Assembly: GCA_902592285.1 (NCBI GenBank)
Contig: CACJED010000010.1
Location: 1 to 34,634 of the forward strand
DNA length: 34,634 bases
Origin: an uncultured Pelagibacteraceae bacterium
Lineage (GTDB): Bacteria > Pseudomonadota > Alphaproteobacteria > Pelagibacterales > Pelagibacteraceae
Direction of reading: 5' to 3'
The notes under the pieces are model-generated. The model worked only from the letters and a program-made list of their open reading frames with translations, did not search any database and was not told the origin of the DNA. This document shows, in pieces, positions 18,239-29,946 of this stretch (the first letter of the stretch is position 1; each line of letters opens with the position of its first letter). The translations under genes were made by a program, and so were the position numbers.

Positions 18239-19393
18239 ATGAAATCTAATTTAAAAGTTTTACAAGTAATTCCTAGATTAGGTTTTGGTGGAGCAGAAAC
18301 GGGTTGTTATGATATAGCACATTATCTTCCTGAAAATGATTGTAAATCTTTTATTGTTACAAGTGGAGGTGAATTAACAAAATTTATAGATCAAAAAAAA
18401 GTTAAATTAATTAGATTGCCAGTGCACAGTAAAAATCCTTTAATTATTTTTTTTAATTCAATTGTTTTAATTTTTATTATCCTTTTAAATAATATTTCTA
18501 TAGTTCATGCACGAAGTAGAGCACCTGCTTGGTCATGTTATTTTGCTACAAAAATAACGAAAACAAATTTTGTGACAACATTTCATGGAACATATAATTT
18601 TAAAAATAAAATTAAAAGATTTTATAATTCAGTGATGGTTAAATCAAACTTAGTTATCGCAGGATCAAATTTTATATTTTCACACATAAAAAAAAATTAC
18701 TCAGATTATTTAAATTTAAAGAATAGATTGTTAGTAATCTTTAGAGGAATAAATGTAGATTATTTTGATCCCACAACTAAAACTGAGGAAGAAGAAAAGA
18801 AATTATTAAAAAGTTGGAAAATAGAAGAAAATAAAAAAATTATATTATTACCAGGGCGCTTGACACCTTGGAAAGGACAAGAACTATTTTTAGAGGCTAT
18901 AAATTTAGTTAATATTAAACTTGGTTATGAGGCATTTTATGCAGTGATTCTTGGAAATGATCAAGGTCGTGATTTATATAAAAAAAAACTAATTAGAATA
19001 AGTGAGCAATTTAGGATGACCAATCAAGTGAAATTTATAAATCACTGCAAAGATATGGCTCTGGCATATAAAGTTTCAAATATAGTAGTATCTGCATCTG
19101 TTGAGCCAGAAGCTTTTGGAAGAGTAGCAGTAGAAGCTCAATCAATGGAAAAGGTAATAATCGCAAGCGATATTGGTGGTTCTAATGAAACTGTTATTGA
19201 TAAAAAAACGGGGTATCTTTTCAAGTCTGGAGATCCAAATTCTCTAAGTGAAAAAATTCTTAAAGTACTCAATTTAGACGAAACAACACTAAAAATGGTT
19301 GGTATTGCCGGAAGAAAAAATGTTGTTAGTAAGTTTAATGTTGAAAAAATGTGCTTTTCTACATATTCAGAATACAAAAAGTTAATAAATTAA
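18239..19393 (+). CDS. GT4-family glycosyltransferase
   Basis: 384 aa; VIPRLGFGGAETGCYDIA N-terminus, LPGRLTPWKGQELFLEA, VSASVEPEAFGRVAVEAQSMEKVIIASDIGGSNETV. Confidence 0.9.
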   Translation: MKSNLKVLQVIPRLGFGGAETGCYDIAHYLPENDCKSFIVTSGGELTKFIDQKKVKLIRLPVHSKNPLIIFFNSIVLIFIILLNNISIVHARSRAPAWSCYFATKITKTNFVTTFHGTYNFKNKIKRFYNSVMVKSNLVIAGSNFIFSHIKKNYSDYLNLKNRLLVIFRGINVDYFDPTTKTEEEEKKLLKSWKIEENKKIILLPGRLTPWKGQELFLEAINLVNIKLGYEAFYAVILGNDQGRDLYKKKLIRISEQFRMTNQVKFINHCKDMALAYKVSNIVVSASVEPEAFGRVAVEAQSMEKVIIASDIGGSNETVIDKKTGYLFKSGDPNSLSEKILKVLNLDETTLKMVGIAGRKNVVSKFNVEKMCFSTYSEYKKLIN

Positions 19394-21310
19394 ATGCCAG
19401 CAATAATATTACCAGATGGAAATAAACTAGACTTTCAAAAAAAAGTTACAGGTTTACAGATAGCTGAAAAAATTAGCAAATCCCTTGCTAAGCAAGCAAT
19501 TGTAATTGAAGTAGATGGAAAATTAAGGGATTTGAATTTTGTAATAGAAAAAGATTGTGCTGTAAAAATATTTACCTCAAAGAATAATGAAGGACTAGAA
19601 ACAATTAGACATGATACGGCACATATTTTAGCTATGGCTGTGCAAGAACTTTTTCCAGGAACACAGGTAACCATTGGGCCAGTGATAGAAAATGGTTTTT
19701 ATTACGATTTTGCAAGAAAAGAACCTTTTACTGAGGATGACTTAAACAAAATTGAGAATAAAATGAAGGAAATTGTTGATAGAGATATTGTTACTAGAAG
19801 AGAGGTATGGCCTAGAGAAAAAGCAATAGAACACTTCAAGAAAAAAGGTGAAATTTATAAAGCAGAATTAATAGAAAATATTCCTAAGGGAGAAGAGGTA
19901 ACAATTTATTTTCATGGTGAATGGCATGATTTATGTAGAGGCCCGCATTTATCTTCCACTGGTAAAATTGGAAAATATTTTAAACTTACAAAAGTAGCAG
20001 GTGCATATTGGCGAGGTGATTCAAAAAATGAAATGCTTCAAAGAATATATGGAACTAGTTGGGCCTCACAGAAAGATTTAGACAATTATTTAAAAAGAAT
20101 TGAAGAAGCAGAAAAAAGAGATCATAGAAAATTAGGTAAAGAAATGGATTTATTCCACTTTAGAGAAGAAAGCCCAGGATCTGTTTTTTGGCACGAAAGA
20201 GGTTGGGCGCTTTTTCAGAAGTTAATAGATTATATGAGAATGAAGCAGGAAATTGCAGGTTATAAAGAGATAAATACTCCAGAAGTTTTAGACAGAACCT
20301 TATGGGAAAAGTCAGGACATTGGGAAAAATTTGGTGCAAACATGTATACTTCAACAACTCCAGATGAGAAAGTTTTTGCAATCAAACCTATGAATTGTCC
20401 AGGTTGTATAGAAGTTTTTAATCAAGGACTAAAAAGTTATAAAGATTTACCTTTGAAGATGTCAGAATTTGGAAAAGTACATCGTTATGAACCTTCAGGA
20501 GCATTACACGGTTTGTTGAGAGTAAGGGCATTCACTCAAGATGATGCACATATATTTTGTACTGAAGATCAAATTACAAAAGAATGTTTAATTGTAACAA
20601 ATTTGATTTTAGAAATTTATAAAGATTTAGGTTTTGAAAATGTGATTTTAAAATATTCTGATAGACCTACATTAAGAGTAGGAGATGATAATGTATGGGA
20701 TAAAGCTGAAAATGCTTTATTAGAGGCAGTCAAAGCTACTAAATTGGAATATACTATAAATAAAGGTGAGGGTGCGTTTTATGGACCAAAAATTGAATTT
20801 GTATTAAGAGATGCTATTGGAAGAGATTGGCAATGTGGAACTTTACAAGTTGACTTTAATTTACCTGGCAGATTAGGTGCTTCATATGTTGATAATGATG
20901 GTTCAAAAAAAGTTCCAGTGATGTTACATAGGGCTCTATTTGGCTCATTAGAGAGATTTATTGGAATTCTAATTGAAAATTACGCTGGTAAATTTCCTTT
21001 TTGGATTTCTCCTCTCCAAACAGTGGCAATCCCTATATCAGAAGAATTTAACGATTATGCAATACAAGTTTCAAAAAAAATTAAAGATGCTGGCATGAGT
21101 TCATATGCTGATTTAAAAAAGCATAATTTAAACAATAAAATTAAAGAACATTCACTTGCAAAAATACCTCTATTATTAATTTGTGGTAAAAAAGAAGTTG
21201 ACAGTAACTCAGTAACGATTAGAAGATTGGACTCTAACAAACAAGAAAATATGGATTTAGATTTCTTTTTAAAAAAATTTTCTGCTTTAAATAAAGCATC
21301 TTCAAATTAA
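19394..21310 (+). CDS. thrS: Threonyl-tRNA synthetase
   Basis: 638 aa; TGS domain, RHDTAHILAMAVQELFPGTQVTIGPVIENGFYYDF, MNCPGCIEVFNQ, VRAFTQDDAHIFC. Confidence 0.97.
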   Translation: MPAIILPDGNKLDFQKKVTGLQIAEKISKSLAKQAIVIEVDGKLRDLNFVIEKDCAVKIFTSKNNEGLETIRHDTAHILAMAVQELFPGTQVTIGPVIENGFYYDFARKEPFTEDDLNKIENKMKEIVDRDIVTRREVWPREKAIEHFKKKGEIYKAELIENIPKGEEVTIYFHGEWHDLCRGPHLSSTGKIGKYFKLTKVAGAYWRGDSKNEMLQRIYGTSWASQKDLDNYLKRIEEAEKRDHRKLGKEMDLFHFREESPGSVFWHERGWALFQKLIDYMRMKQEIAGYKEINTPEVLDRTLWEKSGHWEKFGANMYTSTTPDEKVFAIKPMNCPGCIEVFNQGLKSYKDLPLKMSEFGKVHRYEPSGALHGLLRVRAFTQDDAHIFCTEDQITKECLIVTNLILEIYKDLGFENVILKYSDRPTLRVGDDNVWDKAENALLEAVKATKLEYTINKGEGAFYGPKIEFVLRDAIGRDWQCGTLQVDFNLPGRLGASYVDNDGSKKVPVMLHRALFGSLERFIGILIENYAGKFPFWISPLQTVAIPISEEFNDYAIQVSKKIKDAGMSSYADLKKHNLNNKIKEHSLAKIPLLLICGKKEVDSNSVTIRRLDSNKQENMDLDFFLKKFSALNKASSN

Positions 21311-21856
21311 GTGGCAGATTTTAAACAAAACTATTTTCAAAAAAGAACGAAGGATCGCGGCCCAAGATCAAATAATCGAATCTCATCACCAGAAGTTCAA
21401 GTCATTGCAAGTGATGGAGAAAATTTAGGAGTTCTTAATACTAACGAAGCGATATCTATGGCTAAAAATCAAGGATTAGATTTAATAGAAATAGCACCTA
21501 ATGCCAACCCTCCAGTTTGTAAAATTATGGACATGGGAAAATATAAATATGATGCTCAAAAAAAAGCTAACCTTGCCAAAAAAAAACAAAAAATAGTTTC
21601 ACTAAAAGAGATTAAAATGCGACCAGTTACAGAAACTCATGATTATGAATTTAAGGTAAAAAATGCAAAAAAATTTATTTCAAAAGGGGATAAAGTAAAA
21701 TTTACAATCCGATTTAAAGGTCGAGAACTGCAACACTCACATCTAGGGAATGAATTGATGATTAAGATCAAAGAAGATATGAAGGAAGTTGGTAAAGTGG
21801 AGCTACAGCCTAAGTTTGATGGAAAGCAAATGATAATGGTAATTCAGCCTTTATAA
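21311..21856 (+). CDS. infC: Translation initiation factor IF-3
   Basis: 181 aa; NNRISSPEVQVIASDGENLGVLNTNEAISMA, KEIKMRPVTETHDYEFKVKNAKKF; predicted GTG start directly abuts the thrS stop (TAAGTG). Confidence 0.94.
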   Translation: MADFKQNYFQKRTKDRGPRSNNRISSPEVQVIASDGENLGVLNTNEAISMAKNQGLDLIEIAPNANPPVCKIMDMGKYKYDAQKKANLAKKKQKIVSLKEIKMRPVTETHDYEFKVKNAKKFISKGDKVKFTIRFKGRELQHSHLGNELMIKIKEDMKEVGKVELQPKFDGKQMIMVIQPL

Positions 21857-21909
21857 GCTTTAATTAAGGTTGTAAATTTAAAACATTCTTTGTATAACCT
21901 CGCAGAATT

Positions 21910-22116
21910 ATGCCAAAACTTAAAACAAAAAGCTCAGCAAAAAAAAGATTTAAGATATCTTCAAAAGGCAAAGTAATCATGGCCCAAGCTGGTAAAAGAC
22001 ATGGCATGATTAAAAGAACAAATTCACAAATTAGAAAATTGAGAGGCACTACTACAATGTCAAAACAAGATGGTAAAATCGTAAAGTCGTATATGCCTTA
22101 CAGTTTGAGAGGATAA
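21910..22116 (+). CDS. rpmI: 50S ribosomal protein L35
   Basis: 68 aa; [22 protein letters not shown], conserved order infC-rpmI-rplT. Confidence 0.96.
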   Translation: MPKLKTKSSAKKRFKISSKGKVIMAQAGKRHGMIKRTNSQIRKLRGTTTMSKQDGKIVKSYMPYSLRG

Positions 22117-22117
22117 A

Positions 22118-22474
22118 ATGTCGAGAGTTAAAAGAGGCGTCACTAGTAGAGCTAAACATAAAAAAGTTTTAAAAGCTGTTAAAGGTCAATGGGGTAGAAG
22201 AAAAAATACTATAAGAGTTGCTAAGCAGGCAATGGAAAAAGCTATGCAGTATGCTTATAGAGACAGAAGAAATAAAAAAAGAGATTTCAAATCTTTATGG
22301 ATACAAAGAATAAATGCAGGCGTTAGAACTGAAGGAATGACATACTCAAAATTTATTAATGGTCTAAATAAATGTGGTATTATAATAGATAGAAAAATTC
22401 TTGCAGAAATTGCCTACGATAGCCCAGAAGCATTTAAAACAATCGTACAAAAAGCTCAATCCGCTTTAAATTAA
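22118..22474 (+). CDS. rplT: 50S ribosomal protein L20
   Basis: 118 aa; [68 protein letters not shown]. Confidence 0.97.
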   Translation: MSRVKRGVTSRAKHKKVLKAVKGQWGRRKNTIRVAKQAMEKAMQYAYRDRRNKKRDFKSLWIQRINAGVRTEGMTYSKFINGLNKCGIIIDRKILAEIAYDSPEAFKTIVQKAQSALN

Positions 22475-22517
22475 TCTTCTCTATTGTTTTTATTTCTTAA
22501 GGAAATAATCTATCAAT

Positions 22518-23585
22518 ATGTCAGACTTAAAAAATATTAGAGATCAATTTATATCAAAGCTTAAAAATGATTTAAGTATTGAACAAATAAATGAAATTAA
22601 AACAGAATTGTTTGGCAAAAATGGTTTAATTTCATCAAAATTTAAAATAATTGGATCAATACCAGAGAATGATAGAAAAAAATTTGCTTCAGATTTAAAT
22701 CAAGTAAAAGATGAACTTCAAATTTTGCTAACGTCTAAACTTAAAAAGATTGAGAGAGATAAAATAAATGAAAAATTAGAAAAAGAGAAAGTGGATATAA
22801 CTTTACCTGAAAGACCATTCGTTAGAGGAAAAGTTCATCCAGTATCACAAACTATCGATGAAATTTCATCTATTTTTTCTGAAATAGGATTTAGTGTAGA
22901 GGAAGGTCCTGATGTTGAAAATGAGTACAATAACTTTACGGCTTTAAATACACCAGATAATCATCCAGCAAGAGATATGCATGATACATTTTATTTAGAT
23001 GAAAACAAAAAGGTTTTACTAAGAACTCATACGTCACCTGTTCAAATCAGAACTATGTTAAAAGATAAACCACCTTTTAAGATTATAGCTCCTGGAAGAA
23101 CTTATAGATCAGACAGTGATCAAACACATGCACCAATGTTTCATCAAGTAGAAGGTTTGCACATTGATAAAAACATTAATATGGGGCATTTAAAAGGTTG
23201 TTTAAATTATTTCATCAAAGAATTTTTTGAAGTTGAAAAAATTAAAATGAGATTTAGACCTAGCCATTTTCCATTTACAGAGCCATCTGCTGAAGTTGAT
23301 ATTGGGTATGAAATAAAAAATGATAAAATAATTATTGGTGAAGGAAATCAGTGGCTTGAAATTCTAGGTTGTGGGATGGTACATCCTAATGTCTTAAGAA
23401 ATGTAAAAGTAGATCCTTCTAAATATCAAGGATATGCCTTTGGCATAGGTATAGATCGATTAGCAATGCTTAAATACGGCATTAATGATTTAAGAGCGTT
23501 TTTTGATTGTGACTACAGATGGCTAAATCATTTTGGTTTTGATCCACTTGATGTTCCTTCAAATTACAGAGGTTTAAGCAGATGA
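22518..23585 (+). CDS. pheS: Phenylalanyl-tRNA synthetase alpha subunit
   Basis: 355 aa; [72 protein letters not shown]. Confidence 0.97.
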   Translation: MSDLKNIRDQFISKLKNDLSIEQINEIKTELFGKNGLISSKFKIIGSIPENDRKKFASDLNQVKDELQILLTSKLKKIERDKINEKLEKEKVDITLPERPFVRGKVHPVSQTIDEISSIFSEIGFSVEEGPDVENEYNNFTALNTPDNHPARDMHDTFYLDENKKVLLRTHTSPVQIRTMLKDKPPFKIIAPGRTYRSDSDQTHAPMFHQVEGLHIDKNINMGHLKGCLNYFIKEFFEVEKIKMRFRPSHFPFTEPSAEVDIGYEIKNDKIIIGEGNQWLEILGCGMVHPNVLRNVKVDPSKYQGYAFGIGIDRLAMLKYGINDLRAFFDCDYRWLNHFGFDPLDVPSNYRGLSR

Positions 23586-25990
23586 AGATTACATATGATT
23601 GGTTAAAAGATCATTTAAAAATAAATGCTAAAGAAGATAAACTTCTTGAGAAACTAACAGACATAGGTCTTGAGGTTGAGAGTATAGAAAACTTATCTGA
23701 GGGATTAGATTTATTTAAGATAGCAAAAATTGTAAAAACAGAAAAACATCCAAATGCAGATAGACTTAAGGTTTGTGATGTTGATGTTGGTAACAAAAAA
23801 ATTATAAGAGTTGTTTGTGGGGCTGTAAATGCAAGAGAGGGACTTTATACTGTGTATGCTCCACCAGGCGCAATTATCCCAAAAAATAAAACTAAACTTG
23901 TTGTTGCCAAAATTAGAGATGTTACATCTTATGGAATGCTTTGCTCCGAATTTGAATTGAATTTATCAGATGAAAGTGATGGGATTATTGAACTGTCGTC
24001 ATCCAAATATGCAAAAAGTATCGGAAAAAGTTATTTTTCTAAATCAAGGTCTAATATTATCGATTTATCAATTACACCAAATAGACCAGATTGTCTTGGT
24101 GTTCGGGGGATAGCGAGAGATTTATCAGCTGCAGGTTTTGGAAATTTAAAACCAGAAAAAGATAAAAAAATTAAATCTAATAAAAAACAGAATTTAAAAG
24201 TAAAAATAACAAAAGAAAAAGATCAAGGCTGTTTATCTTTTGGTAGCTGCTTGATAACTAAGGTCAAAAATACAGAAAGTCCTCAATGGTTGAAAGATAA
24301 ATTAATTTCTATAGGTCAAAAACCAATATCTGCAATTGTAGATGTTACAAATTATGTAATGATTGATATTAATCGTCCTTTGCACGCATATGATGCAGAT
24401 AAAATTGAGAAGGGAATAATTGTTAGAAATTCAAAATCAGGAGAAGAATTTACTGCTCTAGATAATAAAAATTATAAATTAGATGATGGAATGTGTGTAA
24501 TAAGTGATAACAAAGGCGTTTTAGGTCTAGGAGGAATTATTGGAGGCACAAGATCTGGTACAGAGCTAGACACTAAAAATGTTTTATTAGAGTCGGCTTA
24601 TTTTGATCCAAGATCAATTAGAAAAACTGCTAAAAAATTGAATATTGATACAGATGCAAAATTTAGATTTGAAAGAGGCATTGATCAGTTATCTATTGAA
24701 GATGGATTAAATAAAGCAGCTTACTTAATTAAGGAAATTTGTGGTGGTGAAATTAGTAAAATAGACATTCAAAAAAATGGGTCTTACAAAAAAAAAGTAA
24801 TAAAATTTGATCCAAAAACATTTGAAAAAATTACTGGTTTTAAAATTTCAATAAAGGAAATGATAATCATTTTAGATAAACTTGGTTTCAAGTTAAAAAA
24901 AGAAAAAGAATTTTTTAAATTATCAATTCCATCTTGGAGACCAGATATTATTCAAGAAATTGATGTAGTAGAGGAGCTTGTAAGAATTAGTGGCTATGAG
25001 AAAATAAAAATTGAAAATCCTATTAAAGAAAGATCAAAAAATACTTTAAATCCAACACAAAAGTTATTTCATTTTCTTCAAAGGGCAGTAGCATCCAAAG
25101 GGTATAAGGAAGCAATTACTTGGTCTTTTACAGATGCTAAATATAATGATCACTTTAAAGAAAATAATAAAGAAATAAAAATTGTAAATCCAATTAGCTC
25201 TGAATTGGGAGTATTAAGAAATTCTATTTTTTCAAATCTTGTGATGTACTTGAGCAAAAACTTAGATAGAGGAATTAAAGATTTATCAATATTTGAAATT
25301 GGGCCAATATTTTACGGTTCACAACCTGGAGATCAGAATACAGTTATTTGTGGTTTGTCAGCTGGAAAAAAATCTAGACTCTCATGGATTGAAAAAGAGA
25401 GAAATGTCGATGTTTTTGATATTAAACGAGATGTTATACAAACTTTAGTAGAAGCAGGTTATGATGCAGAAAAATTTTATTTAGACGATGTATCTCCAAA
25501 TTATTATCATCCAGGAAAATCAGGCAGAATATTTTTAAATAAGGAGAAAGATAAAGTGGCTGTTTATTTTGGCGAAATTCATCCAAATATTCTTAAAACT
25601 CTAGATATTAAATCAGAGTCTTTAGTAGGTTTTGAAATATTTCTAGATAATTTAAAATTACCAAAAAAACCTTTAAAAGATCTGAAAACAAAATATTCAG
25701 TATCCGAATTTCAAAAATCCGAAAGAGACTTTGCATTTATTGTTGATAAAAAAATTAGTGTGCAAGATTTAGTAAGCATAATATCAAATATTGAAAAAAA
25801 TTTAATTTCAAATGTCAAAGTATTTGATGTTTACGAAGGAGATAATATTCCTGAAAATCAAAAATCAATTGCTATAAATGTTACTATTCAATCATTGGAA
25901 AAAACTTTAACAGATAATGATTTAGAAAAAATTAATAATTTGATAATAGAAACAGTTGAAAATAAAACTGGTGCTAAAATACGTTCCTAA
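23582..25990 (+). CDS. pheT: Phenylalanyl-tRNA synthetase beta subunit
   Basis: 802 aa; [16 protein letters not shown]/tRNA-binding domain ([19 protein letters not shown]), [21 protein letters not shown]-terminal ferredoxin-like anticodon-binding domain; 4-nt overlap with pheS. Confidence 0.97.
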   Translation: MKITYDWLKDHLKINAKEDKLLEKLTDIGLEVESIENLSEGLDLFKIAKIVKTEKHPNADRLKVCDVDVGNKKIIRVVCGAVNAREGLYTVYAPPGAIIPKNKTKLVVAKIRDVTSYGMLCSEFELNLSDESDGIIELSSSKYAKSIGKSYFSKSRSNIIDLSITPNRPDCLGVRGIARDLSAAGFGNLKPEKDKKIKSNKKQNLKVKITKEKDQGCLSFGSCLITKVKNTESPQWLKDKLISIGQKPISAIVDVTNYVMIDINRPLHAYDADKIEKGIIVRNSKSGEEFTALDNKNYKLDDGMCVISDNKGVLGLGGIIGGTRSGTELDTKNVLLESAYFDPRSIRKTAKKLNIDTDAKFRFERGIDQLSIEDGLNKAAYLIKEICGGEISKIDIQKNGSYKKKVIKFDPKTFEKITGFKISIKEMIIILDKLGFKLKKEKEFFKLSIPSWRPDIIQEIDVVEELVRISGYEKIKIENPIKERSKNTLNPTQKLFHFLQRAVASKGYKEAITWSFTDAKYNDHFKENNKEIKIVNPISSELGVLRNSIFSNLVMYLSKNLDRGIKDLSIFEIGPIFYGSQPGDQNTVICGLSAGKKSRLSWIEKERNVDVFDIKRDVIQTLVEAGYDAEKFYLDDVSPNYYHPGKSGRIFLNKEKDKVAVYFGEIHPNILKTLDIKSESLVGFEIFLDNLKLPKKPLKDLKTKYSVSEFQKSERDFAFIVDKKISVQDLVSIISNIEKNLISNVKVFDVYEGDNIPENQKSIAINVTIQSLEKTLTDNDLEKINNLIIETVENKTGAKIRS

Positions 25991-25998
25991 AATAATTA

Positions 25999-27804
25999 AT
26001 GAGTTCGATTGATAATATAAGAAATTTTGCAATTATTGCACATATTGATCATGGTAAATCTACTATAGCCGATAGAATTATTCATAGTTGTGGTGGATTA
26101 ACAGAAAGAGAAATGAAAGCTCAAGTTTTAGACTCTATGGATATTGAACGTGAAAGAGGAATTACAATTAAAGCTCAAACAGTTAAGTTAAATTATAAAG
26201 CTAAAAATGGAAAAAATTTTATTTTAAATATTATTGATACCCCAGGGCATGTAGATTTTAGTTATGAAGTAAGTAGATCTTTATATGCATGTGAAGGTTC
26301 AATTTTAATCGTAGATAGCACACAAGGTGTAGAAGCTCAAACTTTAGCTAATGTTTATCAAGCTTTAGATACAAATCATGAGATTGTACCAGTTTTAAAC
26401 AAAGTTGACTTACCTGCATCAGATTTAGATAGAACAAAAAAACAAATTGAAGAAGTGATAGGAATTGATACTGAAAATGCAATTCCATGTTCAGGTAAAA
26501 CTGGCGAAGGTATAGAGGATATTTTAGAACAAATAATCAAAACATTACCTGCACCAAAAGGAAAAAGCTCAGCAGATCTAAAATGTTTATTGGTTGATAG
26601 TTGGTATGACACATATCTAGGAGTAGTGATTTTAGTAAGAGTGATAGATGGTAAACTTTCAAAACATATGAAAATAAAAATGATGTCTTCCAATCAAGAA
26701 TATATTGTTGAAAAAGTTGGGGTTTTTACTCCAAAAGCAGTGGATATAAATGAATTAAAAACAGGTGAAATTGGATTTATTACAACAGGAATTAAAGTTT
26801 TATCTGAAACAAAAGTAGGAGATACAATCTGTGATGCTTCGAAACCCTTAAAAGAAGCTTTGCCAGGATTTAAACCAAGTAAACCGGTAGTATTCTGTGG
26901 GCTCTTTCCAGTAGATAGTTCTGAGTTTCAAAAACTTAAAGACGGTTTAGCTAAATTACAATTAAATGATGCAAGTTTTTCGTTCGAACCAGAGTCTTCA
27001 TCTGCTTTGGGCCTTGGTTTTAGATGTGGTTTTTTGGGTCTACTTCATTTAGAAATCGTAACTGAAAGACTTGAAAGAGAATTTGATGTTAATTTATTAA
27101 CCACAACTCCAGGTGTTGTTTATAAAGTTCATTATAATAATGGAAATGTCATTGATTTACAAAATCCTTCAAGTTTACCTGATCCTACTTTAATTAATTA
27201 TATAGAGGAACCTTGGATAAAAGCTACAATTATTACACCTGAACAATATTTAGGTTCTATAATAAAAATGTGCCAGGATAAAAGAGGAATTCAAACTAAT
27301 TTAAGTTACTCGGGAAATAGAGCAGTTGTTAATTACGAACTTCCACTTAATGAAGTTGTTTTTGATTTTAATGATCGTCTAAAATCTATGACAAGTGGTT
27401 ATGCAAGTTTTGATTATGAAATTATAGAACATAGAGAAGGTGATTTAGTTAAACTTGGAATTTTAGTTAATGGTGAGTCGGTTGATGCATTAGCCATGAT
27501 GATACACAGAGATTTTGCACAAAAAATAGGAAGGGATGTATGTGAAAAATTGAAGGACCTCATACCTAGGCACAATTTTATGATACCGGTCCAAGCTGCA
27601 ATAGGTGGTAAAATTATTGCCAGAGAAACAATCAAAGGTTTTAAAAAAGATGTTTTAACCAAAATTCATGGAGGTGGCGCTACAGATAGAAAAAGAAAAT
27701 TATTAGAAAAACAAAAAAAAGGTAAAGCCAGATCTAAACAATTTGGAAGAGTAGAAATTCCTCAGGAGGCGTTTATAGGTGTTCTAAAAATTGCTAAAGA
27801 TTAA
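25999..27804 (+). CDS. lepA: Elongation factor 4 (LepA)
   Basis: 601 aa; [39 protein letters not shown]-terminal [43 protein letters not shown]. Confidence 0.98.
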   Translation: MSSIDNIRNFAIIAHIDHGKSTIADRIIHSCGGLTEREMKAQVLDSMDIERERGITIKAQTVKLNYKAKNGKNFILNIIDTPGHVDFSYEVSRSLYACEGSILIVDSTQGVEAQTLANVYQALDTNHEIVPVLNKVDLPASDLDRTKKQIEEVIGIDTENAIPCSGKTGEGIEDILEQIIKTLPAPKGKSSADLKCLLVDSWYDTYLGVVILVRVIDGKLSKHMKIKMMSSNQEYIVEKVGVFTPKAVDINELKTGEIGFITTGIKVLSETKVGDTICDASKPLKEALPGFKPSKPVVFCGLFPVDSSEFQKLKDGLAKLQLNDASFSFEPESSSALGLGFRCGFLGLLHLEIVTERLEREFDVNLLTTTPGVVYKVHYNNGNVIDLQNPSSLPDPTLINYIEEPWIKATIITPEQYLGSIIKMCQDKRGIQTNLSYSGNRAVVNYELPLNEVVFDFNDRLKSMTSGYASFDYEIIEHREGDLVKLGILVNGESVDALAMMIHRDFAQKIGRDVCEKLKDLIPRHNFMIPVQAAIGGKIIARETIKGFKKDVLTKIHGGGATDRKRKLLEKQKKGKARSKQFGRVEIPQEAFIGVLKIAKD

Positions 27805-28891
27805 TTATTTTCTCTATTAACTTTAGGTCTTTTTTTTCTATGTTAATTCTAAATGGATAATTTGAATCAGTATTATCTGGCTTTGTTTTTATTCTAAAAT
27901 ACTTTAAATTTAAAATCTTACTTATTCTTTCACACTTTTTATTAGGATGATCAGCAGGTATTATTTCAATTATTTTTGTTCCAGGTTTACAAAAAATTAT
28001 ATTTGTTAAAGATGCTCCATGAGCACCAATTATTATAGAAGAATCATTAAATAGTTTTATTTGATTTTTAAAAGTTAATAATTCTGGTTTGTAAGATTTA
28101 AAATTTTTTTTCTTAATAAATCTATTTAGAGTGCCTGGATTATTTATCTGACAATGATTATAAGAAGATTTTGAACGATCTAGAAATATTTTTTTTCTCT
28201 GACTATTTTTATTATCTTTTAAAAACAATTTTCTATTTCTGGTAATAATCCAGCTAGGTATTTCATTAACTGAATTATGAATATGGCCTTTCGTATACCA
28301 TGGGTGATCTACTGCATAAATTTCATCTGCAATTATATGATTGTGTTTTTTTGAACTTAAAAGTTTATTTTCATATATACCTAAAGTTTTTAAAATTTTG
28401 ATTTGCCAATTTTTTGGATCTGCAATATAAAAATAGTCTATTTTATCTAAACCTATTTTAGAGCTAAGAAGATATATTTTTGGTATAATATCGAAAATGA
28501 AGTGAAAGTAATTATTCCCACTTGCACCTTGACAAAGATTAAAAACTCTACCTTTAATTTTTTTAACAAAAGACGGAGTACCTTTTACTAAAGCACAATT
28601 ATATTTAGAGACACGCAGTATTCCATATGCTTGTTGAAAAGAAATATTTGGTAAGATTAAATTGTTTTTTATAATAGCTACATTTTCATTATTATCAGTA
28701 TAAATTCTCGCATTTTTAACTATATAAATTTGATACTTTCCATTTTTAAAAGTTTTAAATAATGAGTTGTTAATATCTATTTTTTTTATAAGACCATTTG
28801 TTGTTTTTGGGAGGAATATTTCACCATATAAAAATTTAAAAAATAATCTTATTAAAGACTTATAATATAATTTTAATTTTTTCTTAATCAT
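27794..28891 (-). CDS. GT61-family (DUF563) glycosyltransferase
   Basis: 365 aa; [59 protein letters not shown] typical of GT61. Confidence 0.85.
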   Translation of the reverse strand: MIKKKLKLYYKSLIRLFFKFLYGEIFLPKTTNGLIKKIDINNSLFKTFKNGKYQIYIVKNARIYTDNNENVAIIKNNLILPNISFQQAYGILRVSKYNCALVKGTPSFVKKIKGRVFNLCQGASGNNYFHFIFDIIPKIYLLSSKIGLDKIDYFYIADPKNWQIKILKTLGIYENKLLSSKKHNHIIADEIYAVDHPWYTKGHIHNSVNEIPSWIITRNRKLFLKDNKNSQRKKIFLDRSKSSYNHCQINNPGTLNRFIKKKNFKSYKPELLTFKNQIKLFNDSSIIIGAHGASLTNIIFCKPGTKIIEIIPADHPNKKCERISKILNLKYFRIKTKPDNTDSNYPFRINIEKKDLKLIEKIINL

Positions 28892-28914
28892 GTATTGTAA
28901 ATTATCAATTGTAA

Positions 28915-29946
28915 ATGAAACATATAGTTAAATGGGGCATTATCGGATTAGGAAACATAGCATATCATTTTGCAAAATCATTTTATAATCTAGATAATGC
29001 AAAATTGGTAGCAGTAGCAAGTAATTCTGAGGAAAAATTATTAAGATTTAAGGAAAATTTTGATATTAAAAATGAGAATTTATACAATGATTATGAAAAA
29101 ATTTTAGAAGATAAAAATTTAGATATTATATACATAGCTCTACCAAATAGTTTACACTTTAAATGGGCACTTAGAGGAATTGATAAAAAAAAAAATATTT
29201 TAATTGAAAAACCTAGTTTTACTTCCACCAATCAAACAGAACAAATATTTAATCATAAAAATTTTGGGCATATATTTTTTAGTGAAGGATATATGTACAA
29301 ATACCATCCACAAATAATTGAGACTATTAAACTTATAAAATCAGGAGAAATTGGTAAGCCTATTCAAATGAAAACAAATTGTGGAATGAATTTAATTTAT
29401 AAAAAAAATTTTTTGGGTTTTAAACGAAAAAAATTAGATTTAAAAAAAAGAATTTTTAATAAAAAGTTAGATGGTGGTGTTATTTTTGATCTTGGCTGTT
29501 ACACTAGCTCAATTAGTTTAATGATTGCTTCATTGATTGAAAATGTTGATTTGTCAAATTTTGTTATTAAAGATATTAAAACAAAATATCTTGATAAGAA
29601 TCTAGACGTTCATAGTTGTGCAAAAATAAATTTTGATGATAAATTTACATCAAAAGTTACAACTTCTTTTATAGAAGACATTGGTAATGCGACATTTATT
29701 GAATGTGAAAATGGTAAAATTCAAATAGAAAATAGTTGGAATCCTAGGTCAAGTAAAATTAAAATTTTGAGCAATAATGAGAGAACTCTAGAATTTAAAG
29801 ACTTTAGTGATTTATATCATTTAGAAATTAAAAATATAAGTAACGATATTATTTCGGATAAAAAAGAAGCTTCTTTTCCTGGTACTAAAAAGATAGATAT
29901 TTTATTAAACTCAAAAATAATTAATAATTGGACTAATGAGCTCTAA
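28915..29946 (+). CDS. Gfo/Idh/MocA-family oxidoreductase
   Basis: 343 aa; KWGIIGLGNIAYHFAKSF Rossmann motif, IYIALPNSLHFKWALRGIDKKKNILIEKPSFT (EKP motif), GGVIFDLGCY. Confidence 0.9.
   Translation: MKHIVKWGIIGLGNIAYHFAKSFYNLDNAKLVAVASNSEEKLLRFKENFDIKNENLYNDYEKILEDKNLDIIYIALPNSLHFKWALRGIDKKKNILIEKPSFTSTNQTEQIFNHKNFGHIFFSEGYMYKYHPQIIETIKLIKSGEIGKPIQMKTNCGMNLIYKKNFLGFKRKKLDLKKRIFNKKLDGGVIFDLGCYTSSISLMIASLIENVDLSNFVIKDIKTKYLDKNLDVHSCAKINFDDKFTSKVTTSFIEDIGNATFIECENGKIQIENSWNPRSSKIKILSNNERTLEFKDFSDLYHLEIKNISNDIISDKKEASFPGTKKIDILLNSKIINNWTNEL

Noticed and set aside
21311-21313. GTG start of infC as unusual IF-3 autoregulatory start
   Set aside because: IF-3 commonly uses rare starts (AUU in E. 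coli), but GTG is an ordinary alternative start and the true start cannot be proven from sequence alone.
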